A model generated the notes under the pieces. That model made no database searches. It was not told the DNA's origin and saw only the letters and a list, made by a program, of their open reading frames with translations. A stretch of DNA of 8,655 bases from Clostridia bacterium (GTDB taxonomy: Bacteria > Bacillota > Clostridia > Oscillospirales > Oscillospiraceae), in contig JAGKTU010000088.1 of NCBI GenBank assembly GCA_021153265.1, positions 1 to 8,655 on the forward strand, written 5' to 3'. The position numbers were made by a program, and so were the translations under genes. This document shows, piece by piece, positions 1 to 5,980 of the stretch (its first letter is position 1; the number at the start of each line of letters is the position of its first letter).

Positions 1-272
1 ATAAACGGCTCACCATCGAATCGATTTGCCACGCCGCAGGTACAAATCCATCTACTCTCAATTTCAAGTTCCGCAAGGAACTTTCCACTTCCGTTGGCGG
101 CTATATTACAACAGAACGGATGAAAAAGGCTCGTTTTATGCTGTCAAACACCACATTTCCAATTGGAGATGTTGCATCAAGATGCGGATTTGACAGCCTT
201 TACTACTTCAGCTCCGCTTTTCACAAATCCAATGGCATGTCCCCCACTGAATACCGGAAACAATTCCGATGA
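1..272 (+). CDS. AraC-family transcriptional regulator, C-terminal DNA-binding domain (5' end outside window)
   Basis: The reading frame is open from base 3 to a TGA at 270-272 and gives the last 89 residues of a protein whose start lies left of the window. These residues form the double helix-turn-helix DNA-binding domain of the AraC/XylS family. The first helix-turn-helix covers LTIESICHAAGTNPSTL. The linker helix contains RMKKARFML. The second helix-turn-helix is IGDVASRCGFDSLYYFSSAF, followed by the family ending MSPTEYRKQFR. Such proteins bind promoter DNA through this domain and sense a ligand or partner through an N-terminal domain, which is not visible here, so the regulon and effector cannot be named. 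The gene converges on the DUF711 cluster and ends at a shared hairpin. Its codons are more AT-rich (ACA, TCA, ATT, AAA) than those of the minus-strand genes, which may reflect lower expression or a different origin. Confidence 0.93.
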   Translation, partial: KRLTIESICHAAGTNPSTLNFKFRKELSTSVGGYITTERMKKARFMLSNTTFPIGDVASRCGFDSLYYFSSAFHKSNGMSPTEYRKQFR

Positions 273-274
273 AA

Positions 275-302
275 AATGCCCGTACCAACCGGTACGGGCA
301 TT
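275..302. terminator. Bidirectional intrinsic terminator between convergent genes
   Basis: A perfect 12-bp inverted repeat (AATGCCCGTACC and GGTACGGGCATT) with a 4-nt AACC loop lies between the AraC-type stop codon and the stop of the DUF711 gene. On the minus strand the stem runs into TTTTT, a short U-tract. On the plus strand it is followed by CGTTTAGTTTTT, a weaker, interrupted U-tract. Its position between two converging genes and its symmetry fit a terminator serving both directions, probably stronger for the minus-strand operon. Confidence 0.85.
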
Positions 303-305
303 CGT

Positions 306-1664
306 TTAGTTTTTCAGGCTCTGAATGGGTGCGGGAATTCTTCCGCCGCGGGCAACAAACAGCTCTGCACTTTCGCTATGAACAGGCATAACAGGGGCGC
401 TGCCCAAAAGACCGCCCATTTCCACACGGTCACCGACCACCTTGCCGGGTGCGGGAATGATACGCACAGCGGTGGTCTTGGAGTTGACCATACCGATGGC
501 AGCTTCGTCGGCAATAATAGCAGAAATAGTAGCTGCGGTAGTGTCGCCGGGGACAGCGATCATGTCCAGACCCACAGAGCAGACGCAGGTCATGGCTTCC
601 AGCTTATCCAGCACCAGCGTGCCGCTCTCAGCGGCGGCGATCATGCCCTCATCCTCGGACACGGGGATGAATGCGCCGGAAAGACCACCAACGTGGTTGG
701 ATGCCATGACGCCGCCCTTCTTGACGGCATCATTCAGCATAGCAAGGGCTGCGGTAGTACCGTGAGTACCGCAGACTTCCAGACCCATCTCCTCCAGGAT
801 CCGGGCCACGCTGTCACCCACGGCAGGGGTAGGAGCAAGGCTCAAGTCCACAATGCCAAAGGGGATTCCCAGCCGCTCAGAGGCCTCTCTACCCACCAGC
901 TGACCCATACGGGTGATCTGGAAGGCGGTCTTCTTGATGGTCTCAGCCACCACGTCGAAGGGCTGACCCTTGACGCTCTGCAGGGCATGGTAGACAACAC
1001 CGGGGCCGGAGACGCCCACGTTCAGAACACACTCAGGCTCGCCCACACCGTGGAACGCACCTGCCATGAAGGGGTTATCCTCCACAGCATTGGCAAAGAC
1101 AACCAACTTCGCGCAGCCCAAACCGTCATTATCGGCGGTGATCTCGGCAGTTTTCTTGATGATACGACCCATTTCGGCAACAGCATCCATGTTGATACCA
1201 GCCTTGGTAGAACCAACATTGACACTGGCGCAGACACAGTCGGTGGTGGCCATAGCCTCGGGGATAGAGCGGATCAGCTTCCAGTCGCCCTCGGTGCAGC
1301 CCTTCTGCACCAGTGCAGAGAATCCGCCGATGAAGTTGACGCCGCACTTCTTTGCCGCAGCGTCCAGAGTCTGGGCGATCTTGACATAGGAATCGGTCTG
1401 GCAAGCAGAGGCCACAATGGAAATGGGGGTGACGGAAATGCGTTTATTCACAATGGGGATACCGAATTCCTTCTCGATATCCTCGCCGGTCTTTACCAGA
1501 TCCTTGGCGCATCGGGTGATTTTGTTATAGATTTTCTCGCAGCAGGTGTCCAGATCGGGATCGCAGCAATCCAACAGGCTGATGCCCATGGTGATGGTGC
1601 GGATATCTAAGTGCCGCTTGTCGATCATATCCTGCGTTTTCAGGATGTCCTTTTGATTCAGCAT
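306..1664 (-). CDS. UPF0210/DUF711 family protein (PFL-like fold family)
   Basis: This 452-residue protein belongs to the UPF0210 (DUF711) family, often labelled 'PFL family protein' because its fold resembles pyruvate formate-lyase. No reaction is established for the family. Conserved blocks visible here are GGFSALVQKG (about 113-122), GLSGAFIPVSEDEGM (about 327-341), GDTTAATISAIIADEAAIGM (about 373-392) followed by the NSKTTAVRIIPAPGK block, and GRIPAPI near the C-terminus. I see no glycyl-radical motif, so true PFL chemistry is not supported. The N-terminus is cysteine-rich (C33, C34, C41, C42, C52). The start is the ATG at 1664, with GAGGA seven bases upstream; the frame stays open to 1799, but that extension lies inside the upstream ACT gene. 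The length matches the family (about 450). The gene follows the ACT-domain gene by 10 bases, a pairing also known from streptococci (UPF0237-UPF0210), so the ACT protein may regulate this one. Confidence 0.93.
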   Translation of the reverse strand: MLNQKDILKTQDMIDKRHLDIRTITMGISLLDCCDPDLDTCCEKIYNKITRCAKDLVKTGEDIEKEFGIPIVNKRISVTPISIVASACQTDSYVKIAQTLDAAAKKCGVNFIGGFSALVQKGCTEGDWKLIRSIPEAMATTDCVCASVNVGSTKAGINMDAVAEMGRIIKKTAEITADNDGLGCAKLVVFANAVEDNPFMAGAFHGVGEPECVLNVGVSGPGVVYHALQSVKGQPFDVVAETIKKTAFQITRMGQLVGREASERLGIPFGIVDLSLAPTPAVGDSVARILEEMGLEVCGTHGTTAALAMLNDAVKKGGVMASNHVGGLSGAFIPVSEDEGMIAAAESGTLVLDKLEAMTCVCSVGLDMIAVPGDTTAATISAIIADEAAIGMVNSKTTAVRIIPAPGKVVGDRVEMGGLLGSAPVMPVHSESAELFVARGGRIPAPIQSLKN

Positions 1665-1674
1665 GGCGTTTTCC

Positions 1675-1944
1675 TCAGATCCGGTGCATGGCTTCGAAAA
1701 TATCCTCGCGCTGGACGCGGATGGACAAGCCCATTTCCTTGCCGACAGCTTCCATACGGGTGGCCAGTTCAGCCACAGGGATGGAGCAGGCAGAGACATC
1801 GGTAGCCATCATCATGGTGAAGTAGCCCTGCATGATGGTCTGATTGATGTCCAGAACGTTGACATTGAATTCAGCCAGCTTGACGCAGACAGCGGCAATG
1901 ATGCCCACCCGGTCCTTGCCGACGACAGTTACGATTGCTTTCAT
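1675..1944 (-). CDS. ACT domain protein, UPF0237 family
   Basis: This 89-residue protein is a single ACT domain with no fused enzyme. The N-terminal strand and ligand loop read IVTVVGKDRVGIIAAV, with the typical G-D/R-V-G turn at residues 9-14. The second half carries the UPF0237 signature NVNVLDINQTIMQGYFTMMM (28-46). ACT domains usually bind amino acids or similar small ligands and pass the signal to a partner; free-standing ones often pair as dimers. The ligand of this family is not known to me. The ATG at 1944 has a strong GGAGG five bases upstream and lies 12 bases after the stop of the Dabb gene. Its stop (1677-1675) overlaps the Shine-Dalgarno site of the DUF711 gene, so the two are probably translationally coupled. 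Confidence 0.95.
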   Translation of the reverse strand: MKAIVTVVGKDRVGIIAAVCVKLAEFNVNVLDINQTIMQGYFTMMMATDVSACSIPVAELATRMEAVGKEMGLSIRVQREDIFEAMHRI

Positions 1945-1956
1945 AAGTACCTCCGA

Positions 1957-2238
1957 TTAAACATCATAGTCCGCAGCCACACGGCTGTCCAACAGGTGGA
2001 AGAATTTGTCCTTGGCCTCCAGATGGAGGGGATGGACGGCATAAGCAGACAAGGCCTCCCGGCTTTCAAACTCAGAATACAGGGCATAGTCCATGCCGTT
2101 GAAGGCGGCGCGGATCTCCAAATACAGAAGACCGGGGATCTTGCCAACCAAGGGCTCCAGAACAGAAGCGATGAGTTTCACCGCGGCGTCCTTGTCCACA
2201 TCCGGCTTAAAGTTGTAAAGAACGATATGCTTGACCAT
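1957..2238 (-). CDS. Dabb-domain (stress-responsive alpha/beta barrel) protein
   Basis: This 93-residue protein fits the Dabb family (dimeric alpha/beta barrel, ferredoxin-like fold). The opening MVKHIVLYNFKPD, with H4, and the later AVHPLHLEAKDKF, with H69 and H72 in an HPxH context, are the usual family marks. The family includes plant stress proteins and polyketide-cyclase-like enzymes, but most bacterial members have no known reaction, and none can be assigned here. There is no signal peptide or membrane segment, so it should be a soluble cytoplasmic dimer. The ATG at 2238 is preceded by TGAGGT with a 6-nt spacer. It is the first gene after the rpsA terminator and leads the ACT-DUF711 pair with a 12-bp gap, suggesting a three-gene operon. 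Confidence 0.9.
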   Translation of the reverse strand: MVKHIVLYNFKPDVDKDAAVKLIASVLEPLVGKIPGLLYLEIRAAFNGMDYALYSEFESREALSAYAVHPLHLEAKDKFFHLLDSRVAADYDV

Positions 2239-2255
2239 AGTTCTACCTCACTTTC

Positions 2256-2294
2256 AGAAAGAAAATACCGGGACTGCGGAGCAGCCCCGGTATT
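2256..2294 (-). terminator. Rho-independent terminator after ispH-rpsA
   Basis: On the minus strand, 11 bases after the rpsA stop codon, AATACCGGGGCTGC pairs with GCAGTCCCGGTATT across a TCC loop. This is a 14-bp stem with one G-U pair, followed by a U-rich run (TTCTTTCT after the last paired TT). On the plus strand the same position is an A-C mismatch and there is no U-tract, so it works in the minus direction only. It closes the dnaG-to-rpsA run, though the broken U-tract may allow some read-through into the Dabb gene 26 bases further on. Confidence 0.88.
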
Positions 2295-2305
2295 GGATTT
2301 GCTAA

Positions 2306-4246
2306 TTACTCAGCGTCCTCAGCGGGCTGCTCCAGCAGGGCGCGGATGGACAGGGAGATGCGCTTGTTCTCAGCGTCAACATCGGTGATCTTGACCTGGA
2401 CCTCCTGGCCCTCAGCCAGAACGTCCTCGGGCTTGCCAATGCGGCGGTCAGCGATCTGGGAGATGTGGATCAGGCCATCAACGCCGGGCAGGATCTCTGC
2501 GAAAGCGCCGAAGGTCATCAGCTTCACGACCTTAGCGTCGACAACATCGCCGACCTGATAGTTGGTCATGAACTGGTTCCAGGGGTTCATCTCTGTGGTC
2601 TTGTAGCCCAGAGAGATCTTGCGCTTCTCAGCGTCGAAGGAGATGACGTAAACATCGATCTCGTCGCCAACCTTGACAACGTCAGCGGGAGTCTTGATAC
2701 GGTTCCAGGACAGCTCGGAAACATGAACCATGCCGTCAACGCCGCCGATGTCCACGAATGCGCCGTAGGAAGTCAGGGACTTGACGGTGCCGTGGTACTT
2801 CTTGCCGTTCTCGATCTCAGCCCAGATCTTTTCCTGAGCAGCCTTGCGGGACTCGGAGGAAACAGCGCGGATGGAGCCGATGACACGGCGACGAGCGCGG
2901 TTGACCTCGGTGACCTTCAGCTGAACGGTCTTGCCGACCATGCCAGCCATGTCGCCGCCCTTGGCGACGCCGGACTGGGAAGCAGGGATGAACACACGGA
3001 TGCCCTTAACATTGCAAACCAGGCCGCCCTTGTTCTCCTCGGTGATAACGCCTTCGATGGTGGTCTTCTCTTCGACATAGTTAGCCATGTCGTCCCAGAC
3101 CTTCAGGCCGTCCAGCTTCTTCTTAGACAGCTGAACAGTGCCTTCCTGATCGTTCACGCGAACGACGAAAACTTCGATCTCGTCGCCAACCTTCAGGATA
3201 TCCTCGGGCTTGACGGAAGGATCGGTGCTGACTTCATCATAGGGGATGTAGCCGGCGTGCTTGGTGCCCAGATCGACCTGGACCTCGGTGTTGCCGATGC
3301 CGGTAACGGTGCCGATAACCTTATCTCCTGTATTTAAAGTCTTGATGGACTGCTCGAGAAGTTCAGCGAAGTTCTCCTCCTGTACAGCCTCAACATTGAT
3401 AATTTCGCTCATAGTCTTGTTGACCTCCTTTATAATCCACGCCGGTGTCGACGCACCAGCCGTGATTCCAACATCAGTGACACCACGAAAATCCTCAGGC
3501 TTCAATTCGGCGGCATTGTCCACCAGAAAAACCTTATCGCAGTGCTCTCGGCAAATCATAGCGAGACGGCCCGTGTTGGAACTTTTGAGATCTCCTACAA
3601 CGACCATTGCCTGACTGTCTGCGCTGAGCTGCGCGGCTTCGCTTTGCCTATACTCAGTTGCTCTACATATTGTATCAAAAATTTTCAAGTTAGTAAACTG
3701 TTTTTTTGCAATTTCACCGCACTTTTTCCACAAAGATTCTGTAGAAGTTGTCTGCGAAACTATGCAGATTGCCGAATTCGCATTGATTTCACCGCTGTTT
3801 GCCCAGTTTTCCAGCGCTTCCGGGGATTCAAAGACCCGGCAATCGCCACACCAGCCGGCGATGCCCACAACTTCAGGGTGGGTGGGGGTGCCGATGATGA
3901 CAGGAAGCTTCCCCTCTTCCTCGGCACGGCTGACAATGCCGTGGATGCGCTTGACAAAGGGGCAGGTAGCGTCGATGACCTCGGCGCCGGTGGCGACAAG
4001 ACGGTCATAGACCGCTTTTGTGACACCATGGGATCGGATGATCACGGTATCTTCAGGAGTTGCCTCCTCGGGGGACTCGATAACCCGAACCCCCATGGAC
4101 TGGAACTTCTCCACCACATGGCGGTTGTGAATGATCGGGCCTAAGGTAGCAACCTGCTTACCTGCCTGGGCGGCCTGCTCCACCAGTTCCACAGCGCGGC
4201 TGACACCAAAGCAGAAACCGGCGCTTTTTGCCAATTTCACACTCAT
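2306..4246 (-). CDS. ispH/rpsA: Bifunctional IspH (HMBPP reductase) - 30S ribosomal protein S1 fusion
   Basis: This is a 646-residue fusion. Residues 1-280 are IspH (LytB), the [4Fe-4S] enzyme that reduces HMBPP to IPP and DMAPP in the last step of the MEP isoprenoid pathway. The cluster cysteines are C12 (AGFCFGV), C95 (DATCPFV) and C194 (DTICRAT). Substrate-site residues are H40, H73, H123, E125, T166/T167, S222-N224 and S266. Residues about 306-376, 394-461, 483-551 and 566-636 are four S1 RNA-binding repeats; the third (SYGAFVDIGGVDGMVHVSEL) and fourth (TFGAFAEILPGVDGLIHISQI) are the most canonical. Fusions of this kind are known in Clostridia. Four repeats, against six in E. coli S1, is common in Gram-positives. 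The ATG overlaps the cmk stop (ATGA), with only a weak, distant GGGGAG upstream. A far stronger Shine-Dalgarno site sits inside, before M279, where S1 begins, so free S1 of 368 residues may also be made. The IspH half has a rare-codon, AT-rich patch; the S1 half uses highly biased codons. Confidence 0.97.
   Translation of the reverse strand: MSVKLAKSAGFCFGVSRAVELVEQAAQAGKQVATLGPIIHNRHVVEKFQSMGVRVIESPEEATPEDTVIIRSHGVTKAVYDRLVATGAEVIDATCPFVKRIHGIVSRAEEEGKLPVIIGTPTHPEVVGIAGWCGDCRVFESPEALENWANSGEINANSAICIVSQTTSTESLWKKCGEIAKKQFTNLKIFDTICRATEYRQSEAAQLSADSQAMVVVGDLKSSNTGRLAMICREHCDKVFLVDNAAELKPEDFRGVTDVGITAGASTPAWIIKEVNKTMSEIINVEAVQEENFAELLEQSIKTLNTGDKVIGTVTGIGNTEVQVDLGTKHAGYIPYDEVSTDPSVKPEDILKVGDEIEVFVVRVNDQEGTVQLSKKKLDGLKVWDDMANYVEEKTTIEGVITEENKGGLVCNVKGIRVFIPASQSGVAKGGDMAGMVGKTVQLKVTEVNRARRRVIGSIRAVSSESRKAAQEKIWAEIENGKKYHGTVKSLTSYGAFVDIGGVDGMVHVSELSWNRIKTPADVVKVGDEIDVYVISFDAEKRKISLGYKTTEMNPWNQFMTNYQVGDVVDAKVVKLMTFGAFAEILPGVDGLIHISQIADRRIGKPEDVLAEGQEVQVKITDVDAENKRISLSIRALLEQPAEDAE
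3410..3430 (-). promoter_or_regulatory. Internal ribosome binding site and ATG for free ribosomal protein S1
   Basis: Within the fusion frame, the minus strand reads AAGGAGGT (3430-3423), a near-perfect match to the anti-Shine-Dalgarno sequence. A 10-nt spacer follows, then an in-frame ATG (3412-3410, residue 279, MSEIINVEAVQ). This is the boundary where IspH homology ends and the S1 leader begins. A start here would give a 368-residue, four-repeat S1. The site is stronger than the one before the IspH start. That it is used in the cell is inference. Confidence 0.7.
3669..3697 (-). promoter_or_regulatory. Putative internal promoter inside the IspH half, facing rpsA
   Basis: On the minus strand, TTTACT (3697-3692, 4 of 6 matches to the -35 consensus) is followed by exactly 17 bases and TACAAT (3674-3669, 5 of 6 matches to the -10 consensus). 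The -10 is preceded by TGA, giving an extended -10 (TGATACAAT). It lies in a markedly AT-rich patch of an otherwise GC-rich gene. Transcripts would start near 3662, about 250 bases before the internal S1 start. The pattern is visible; its activity is unproven. Confidence 0.4.
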
Positions 4247-4923
4247 AACGGAATCTTCTCCCCGATGATGCGCTTCAGTTCGGCGATGACACCATCGATA
4301 TCCAGATTGGAAGTATCCACCTTGATGGAATCCCGGGCCAGCTTCAGGGGGGCAACCTCACGGTGGGTGTCCTGATAGTCGCGCTGCTGGATCTCCTTGA
4401 GGATCTGATTGTAGTTAGCCTTCTGACCCTTGGCAAGCAGTTCATCGGTACGGCGCTGAGCGCGGACTTCAGCGGATGCGGTGAGGAAAATCTTCACATT
4501 GGCCTTGGGCAGCACCACGGTACCGATGTCCCGGCCATCCATGATGACGTTGTGGGTCTTTGCCACGTCACGCTGCATGTCCAGCAGCATTTCCCGGACA
4601 ATGGCATGGGCGGAAATCAGGCTGGCCTTCTGGGAGATCTCCTGTGTGCGGATGTCGGCGGTCACGTCCATGCCGTTCATGATCATGTGCTGAGTACCCT
4701 CTTCATCGTACTCGATGGCGATATTCAGTTCATCGATGTAACGGGTGATGCCGTCGATATCCTTGGGCGCAACGCCCCAGAGGTCAAAGAAATAGGCCAC
4801 AGTGCGGTAGATCGCGCCGGTGTCCACATAGCAATAGCCCAGTTCCTTAGCAAGGCGCTTGGCGATGGTGCTTTTGCCTGCACCGGCAGGGCCGTCGATG
4901 GCGATGGAATAGGTTTTCGGCAT
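4243..4923 (-). CDS. cmk: Cytidylate kinase (CMP/dCMP kinase)
   Basis: This 226-residue enzyme transfers phosphate from ATP to CMP or dCMP, recycling cytidine nucleotides in the cytoplasm. Visible motifs are the P-loop GPAGAGKST (11-19), the substrate motif DTGAIYR (34-40), the NMP-binding insert with VTADIRTQEISQKAS (about 87-101), MDGRDIGT (128-135), the arginine-rich lid AEVRAQRR (151-158) and RDYQDTHREVAPLKLARDSI (181-200) with the conserved aspartate near the C-terminus. The length is normal for bacterial Cmk (about 220-230). I chose the ATG at 4923 because AAAGAGGT lies seven bases upstream; the in-frame TTG at 4929 would overlap that site almost directly. It follows the sigma paralogue by 22 bases and overlaps ispH-rpsA by ATGA. 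Adjacency of cmk and an rpsA-type gene is also found in E. coli and B. subtilis. Confidence 0.97.
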   Translation of the reverse strand: MPKTYSIAIDGPAGAGKSTIAKRLAKELGYCYVDTGAIYRTVAYFFDLWGVAPKDIDGITRYIDELNIAIEYDEEGTQHMIMNGMDVTADIRTQEISQKASLISAHAIVREMLLDMQRDVAKTHNVIMDGRDIGTVVLPKANVKIFLTASAEVRAQRRTDELLAKGQKANYNQILKEIQQRDYQDTHREVAPLKLARDSIKVDTSNLDIDGVIAELKRIIGEKIPL

Positions 4924-4930
4924 AGTCAAT

Positions 4931-4938
4931 ACCTCTTT
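4931..4938 (-). promoter_or_regulatory. Ribosome binding site of cmk
   Basis: AAAGAGGT on the minus strand lies 7 nt before the ATG at 4923 and lets that start be preferred over the upstream in-frame TTG at 4929, which would be only one base from the site. Confidence 0.8.
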
Positions 4939-4945
4939 CTATATA

Positions 4946-5980
4946 TCATTTGCGGAGTTTTGCCAAAGCAGCAGCCTCCCGGGCAACCACTTCCTCCGGG
5001 GTCAGTCCCAATTTCCGTCCTACTGTTTCGGGATCAAGGGGCTTGCCGCCCTCAAGTCCGTAGCGCAGGGTCAGAAGCTTTCGGTCAGCTTCGTCCAGCT
5101 CGGACAAAAGCTCATTGATGCGCTGGCGCATCTGGAAATAGGCGGTATCCTCAACAGCCTGGGTTTCGGCCAGTTCCTCTTCCTCAGGCTCGGGCTGCTT
5201 TTTGGCCTGCGCCAGAAGGCGCGCGTTCTCCAGCATTTTCTGGACGGCGGAGGCGGCATCCGGGGTCAGGTGTAACCGCTCAGCCACCTCTTCCACGGTA
5301 GGATTGCGGCCCAATTCAGAAAGCAGCTGCTCGTCCATGGAGCGGTAGTCCTCCAGAGCAGTGCGCATTTTTTGGCCTACGCCGTTGGCGCGAGCCTGCA
5401 AGGTCACAGCCTTTGCCATGTAGAAGCCGATCCAGCGATGGCTGTAGGTTTCAAAATCACCGCTCTGCCAATTCCGGATGGCCTGCCAGAGGCCCAAACT
5501 GCCCTCCTGGATCAGGTCCATCATGAGAACACCGCGGCCCACGTGGGCTTTGGCCGCCTCCACCACCCGGCTCAAGGACAGGTTGGTCAGCTGGAGCATG
5601 GCGTTTTCATCGCCTGCGGCGCTTCTTTCTGCCCAAAGCTGGGCATCGCCGAAGGCGGGAGTCATAGCCACCTCCTCCAGATACAGCCGCAGGGGGTCAG
5701 ATTCGTCCAATTCGCGGACAGGCAGACCCTTGCGGACAAGCTGCTCCTCCTGCCGCAGGCGAAGGGCAGCTTCTCCCGTTCCGGCAGGCTTGGGCAGATT
5801 GGAGATATCCAGCACCATGGCTGCCGTCTCCATGTCGAGAAATGCCTCCTCCACAGTTTCCTCCGATTCCCCTTCCATCATGGTGAGGAAGTTCACGGCA
5901 TCCACTGCATCGCCGGGGCGAAGGGTATCCAACAGAGCATCCCAAGGGGACTGCTCAAAGGAAAATTCCAAATCGTTCAT
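4946..5980 (-). CDS. Degenerate sigma-70 family paralogue, DNA-reading residues lost
   Basis: This 344-residue protein has the plan of a primary sigma factor. An acidic N-terminal extension of about 90 residues (region 1.1-like in position) leads to region 1.2 with DESDPLRLYLEEVA (92-105). Region 2 includes the core-polymerase-binding motif DLIQEGSLGL (155-164). A region 3-like helical part with GRNPTVEEVAERLHLT, a very acidic linker (263-270, PEPEEEEL) and region 4 (287-344) follow. DNA contacts are largely missing. In region 2.3-2.4 the usual YATWWIRQAITR is YSHRWIGFYMAK (179-190), so the -10-reading Q and T become F and A. The region 3 R(I/V)PxH motif is absent. In region 4.2 the usual TRERIRQIE is TPEEVVARE, removing the -35-reading arginines and glutamine. 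It overlaps the upstream sigma gene by ATGA and has its own GGAGG ten bases before ATG. It could be an alternative sigma with unusual specificity, or a polymerase-binding regulator or decoy. The sigma-fold call is firm; the role is unknown. Confidence 0.88.
   Translation of the reverse strand: MNDLEFSFEQSPWDALLDTLRPGDAVDAVNFLTMMEGESEETVEEAFLDMETAAMVLDISNLPKPAGTGEAALRLRQEEQLVRKGLPVRELDESDPLRLYLEEVAMTPAFGDAQLWAERSAAGDENAMLQLTNLSLSRVVEAAKAHVGRGVLMMDLIQEGSLGLWQAIRNWQSGDFETYSHRWIGFYMAKAVTLQARANGVGQKMRTALEDYRSMDEQLLSELGRNPTVEEVAERLHLTPDAASAVQKMLENARLLAQAKKQPEPEEEELAETQAVEDTAYFQMRQRINELLSELDEADRKLLTLRYGLEGGKPLDPETVGRKLGLTPEEVVAREAAALAKLRK

Noticed and set aside
276..1610. Open plus-strand frame of 444 codons
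   Set aside because: It lies antisense to the UPF0210 gene, shows no recognisable family and has a low-complexity composition rich in G, H and D. GC-rich codon bias on the other strand explains the open frame.
1665..1799. N-terminal extension of the UPF0210 protein by 45 residues
   Set aside because: The extension lies in another frame of the ACT gene. The ATG at 1664 has a proper Shine-Dalgarno site and gives the normal family length.
2465..3337. Plus-strand frame of 290 codons opposite the S1 repeats
   Set aside because: It is a shadow of the strongly biased rpsA codons, with no domain or ribosome binding site.
3429..3434. TATAAA as a -10 box just before the internal S1 start
   Set aside because: Transcription from it would begin after the Shine-Dalgarno site, leaving the message without it; no -35 was seen at a suitable distance.
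3701..3707. A7 run in ispH as a frameshift or slippage site
   Set aside because: It encodes part of Lys-Lys in frame in the expected IspH sequence. No stimulatory structure or useful alternative frame was seen.
4924..4929. TTG start of cmk at 4929
   Set aside because: It would be one base from the Shine-Dalgarno sequence; the ATG at 4923 has ideal spacing.
4938..4946. AT-rich TGATATATAG at the sigma paralogue/cmk gap as a promoter
   Set aside because: It sits too close to the cmk Shine-Dalgarno site to give a leader that contains it, and no -35 is evident.
4363..5118. Plus-strand frame of 251 codons across cmk and the sigma paralogue
   Set aside because: It is antisense to two well-supported genes, and its translation resembles no known family.
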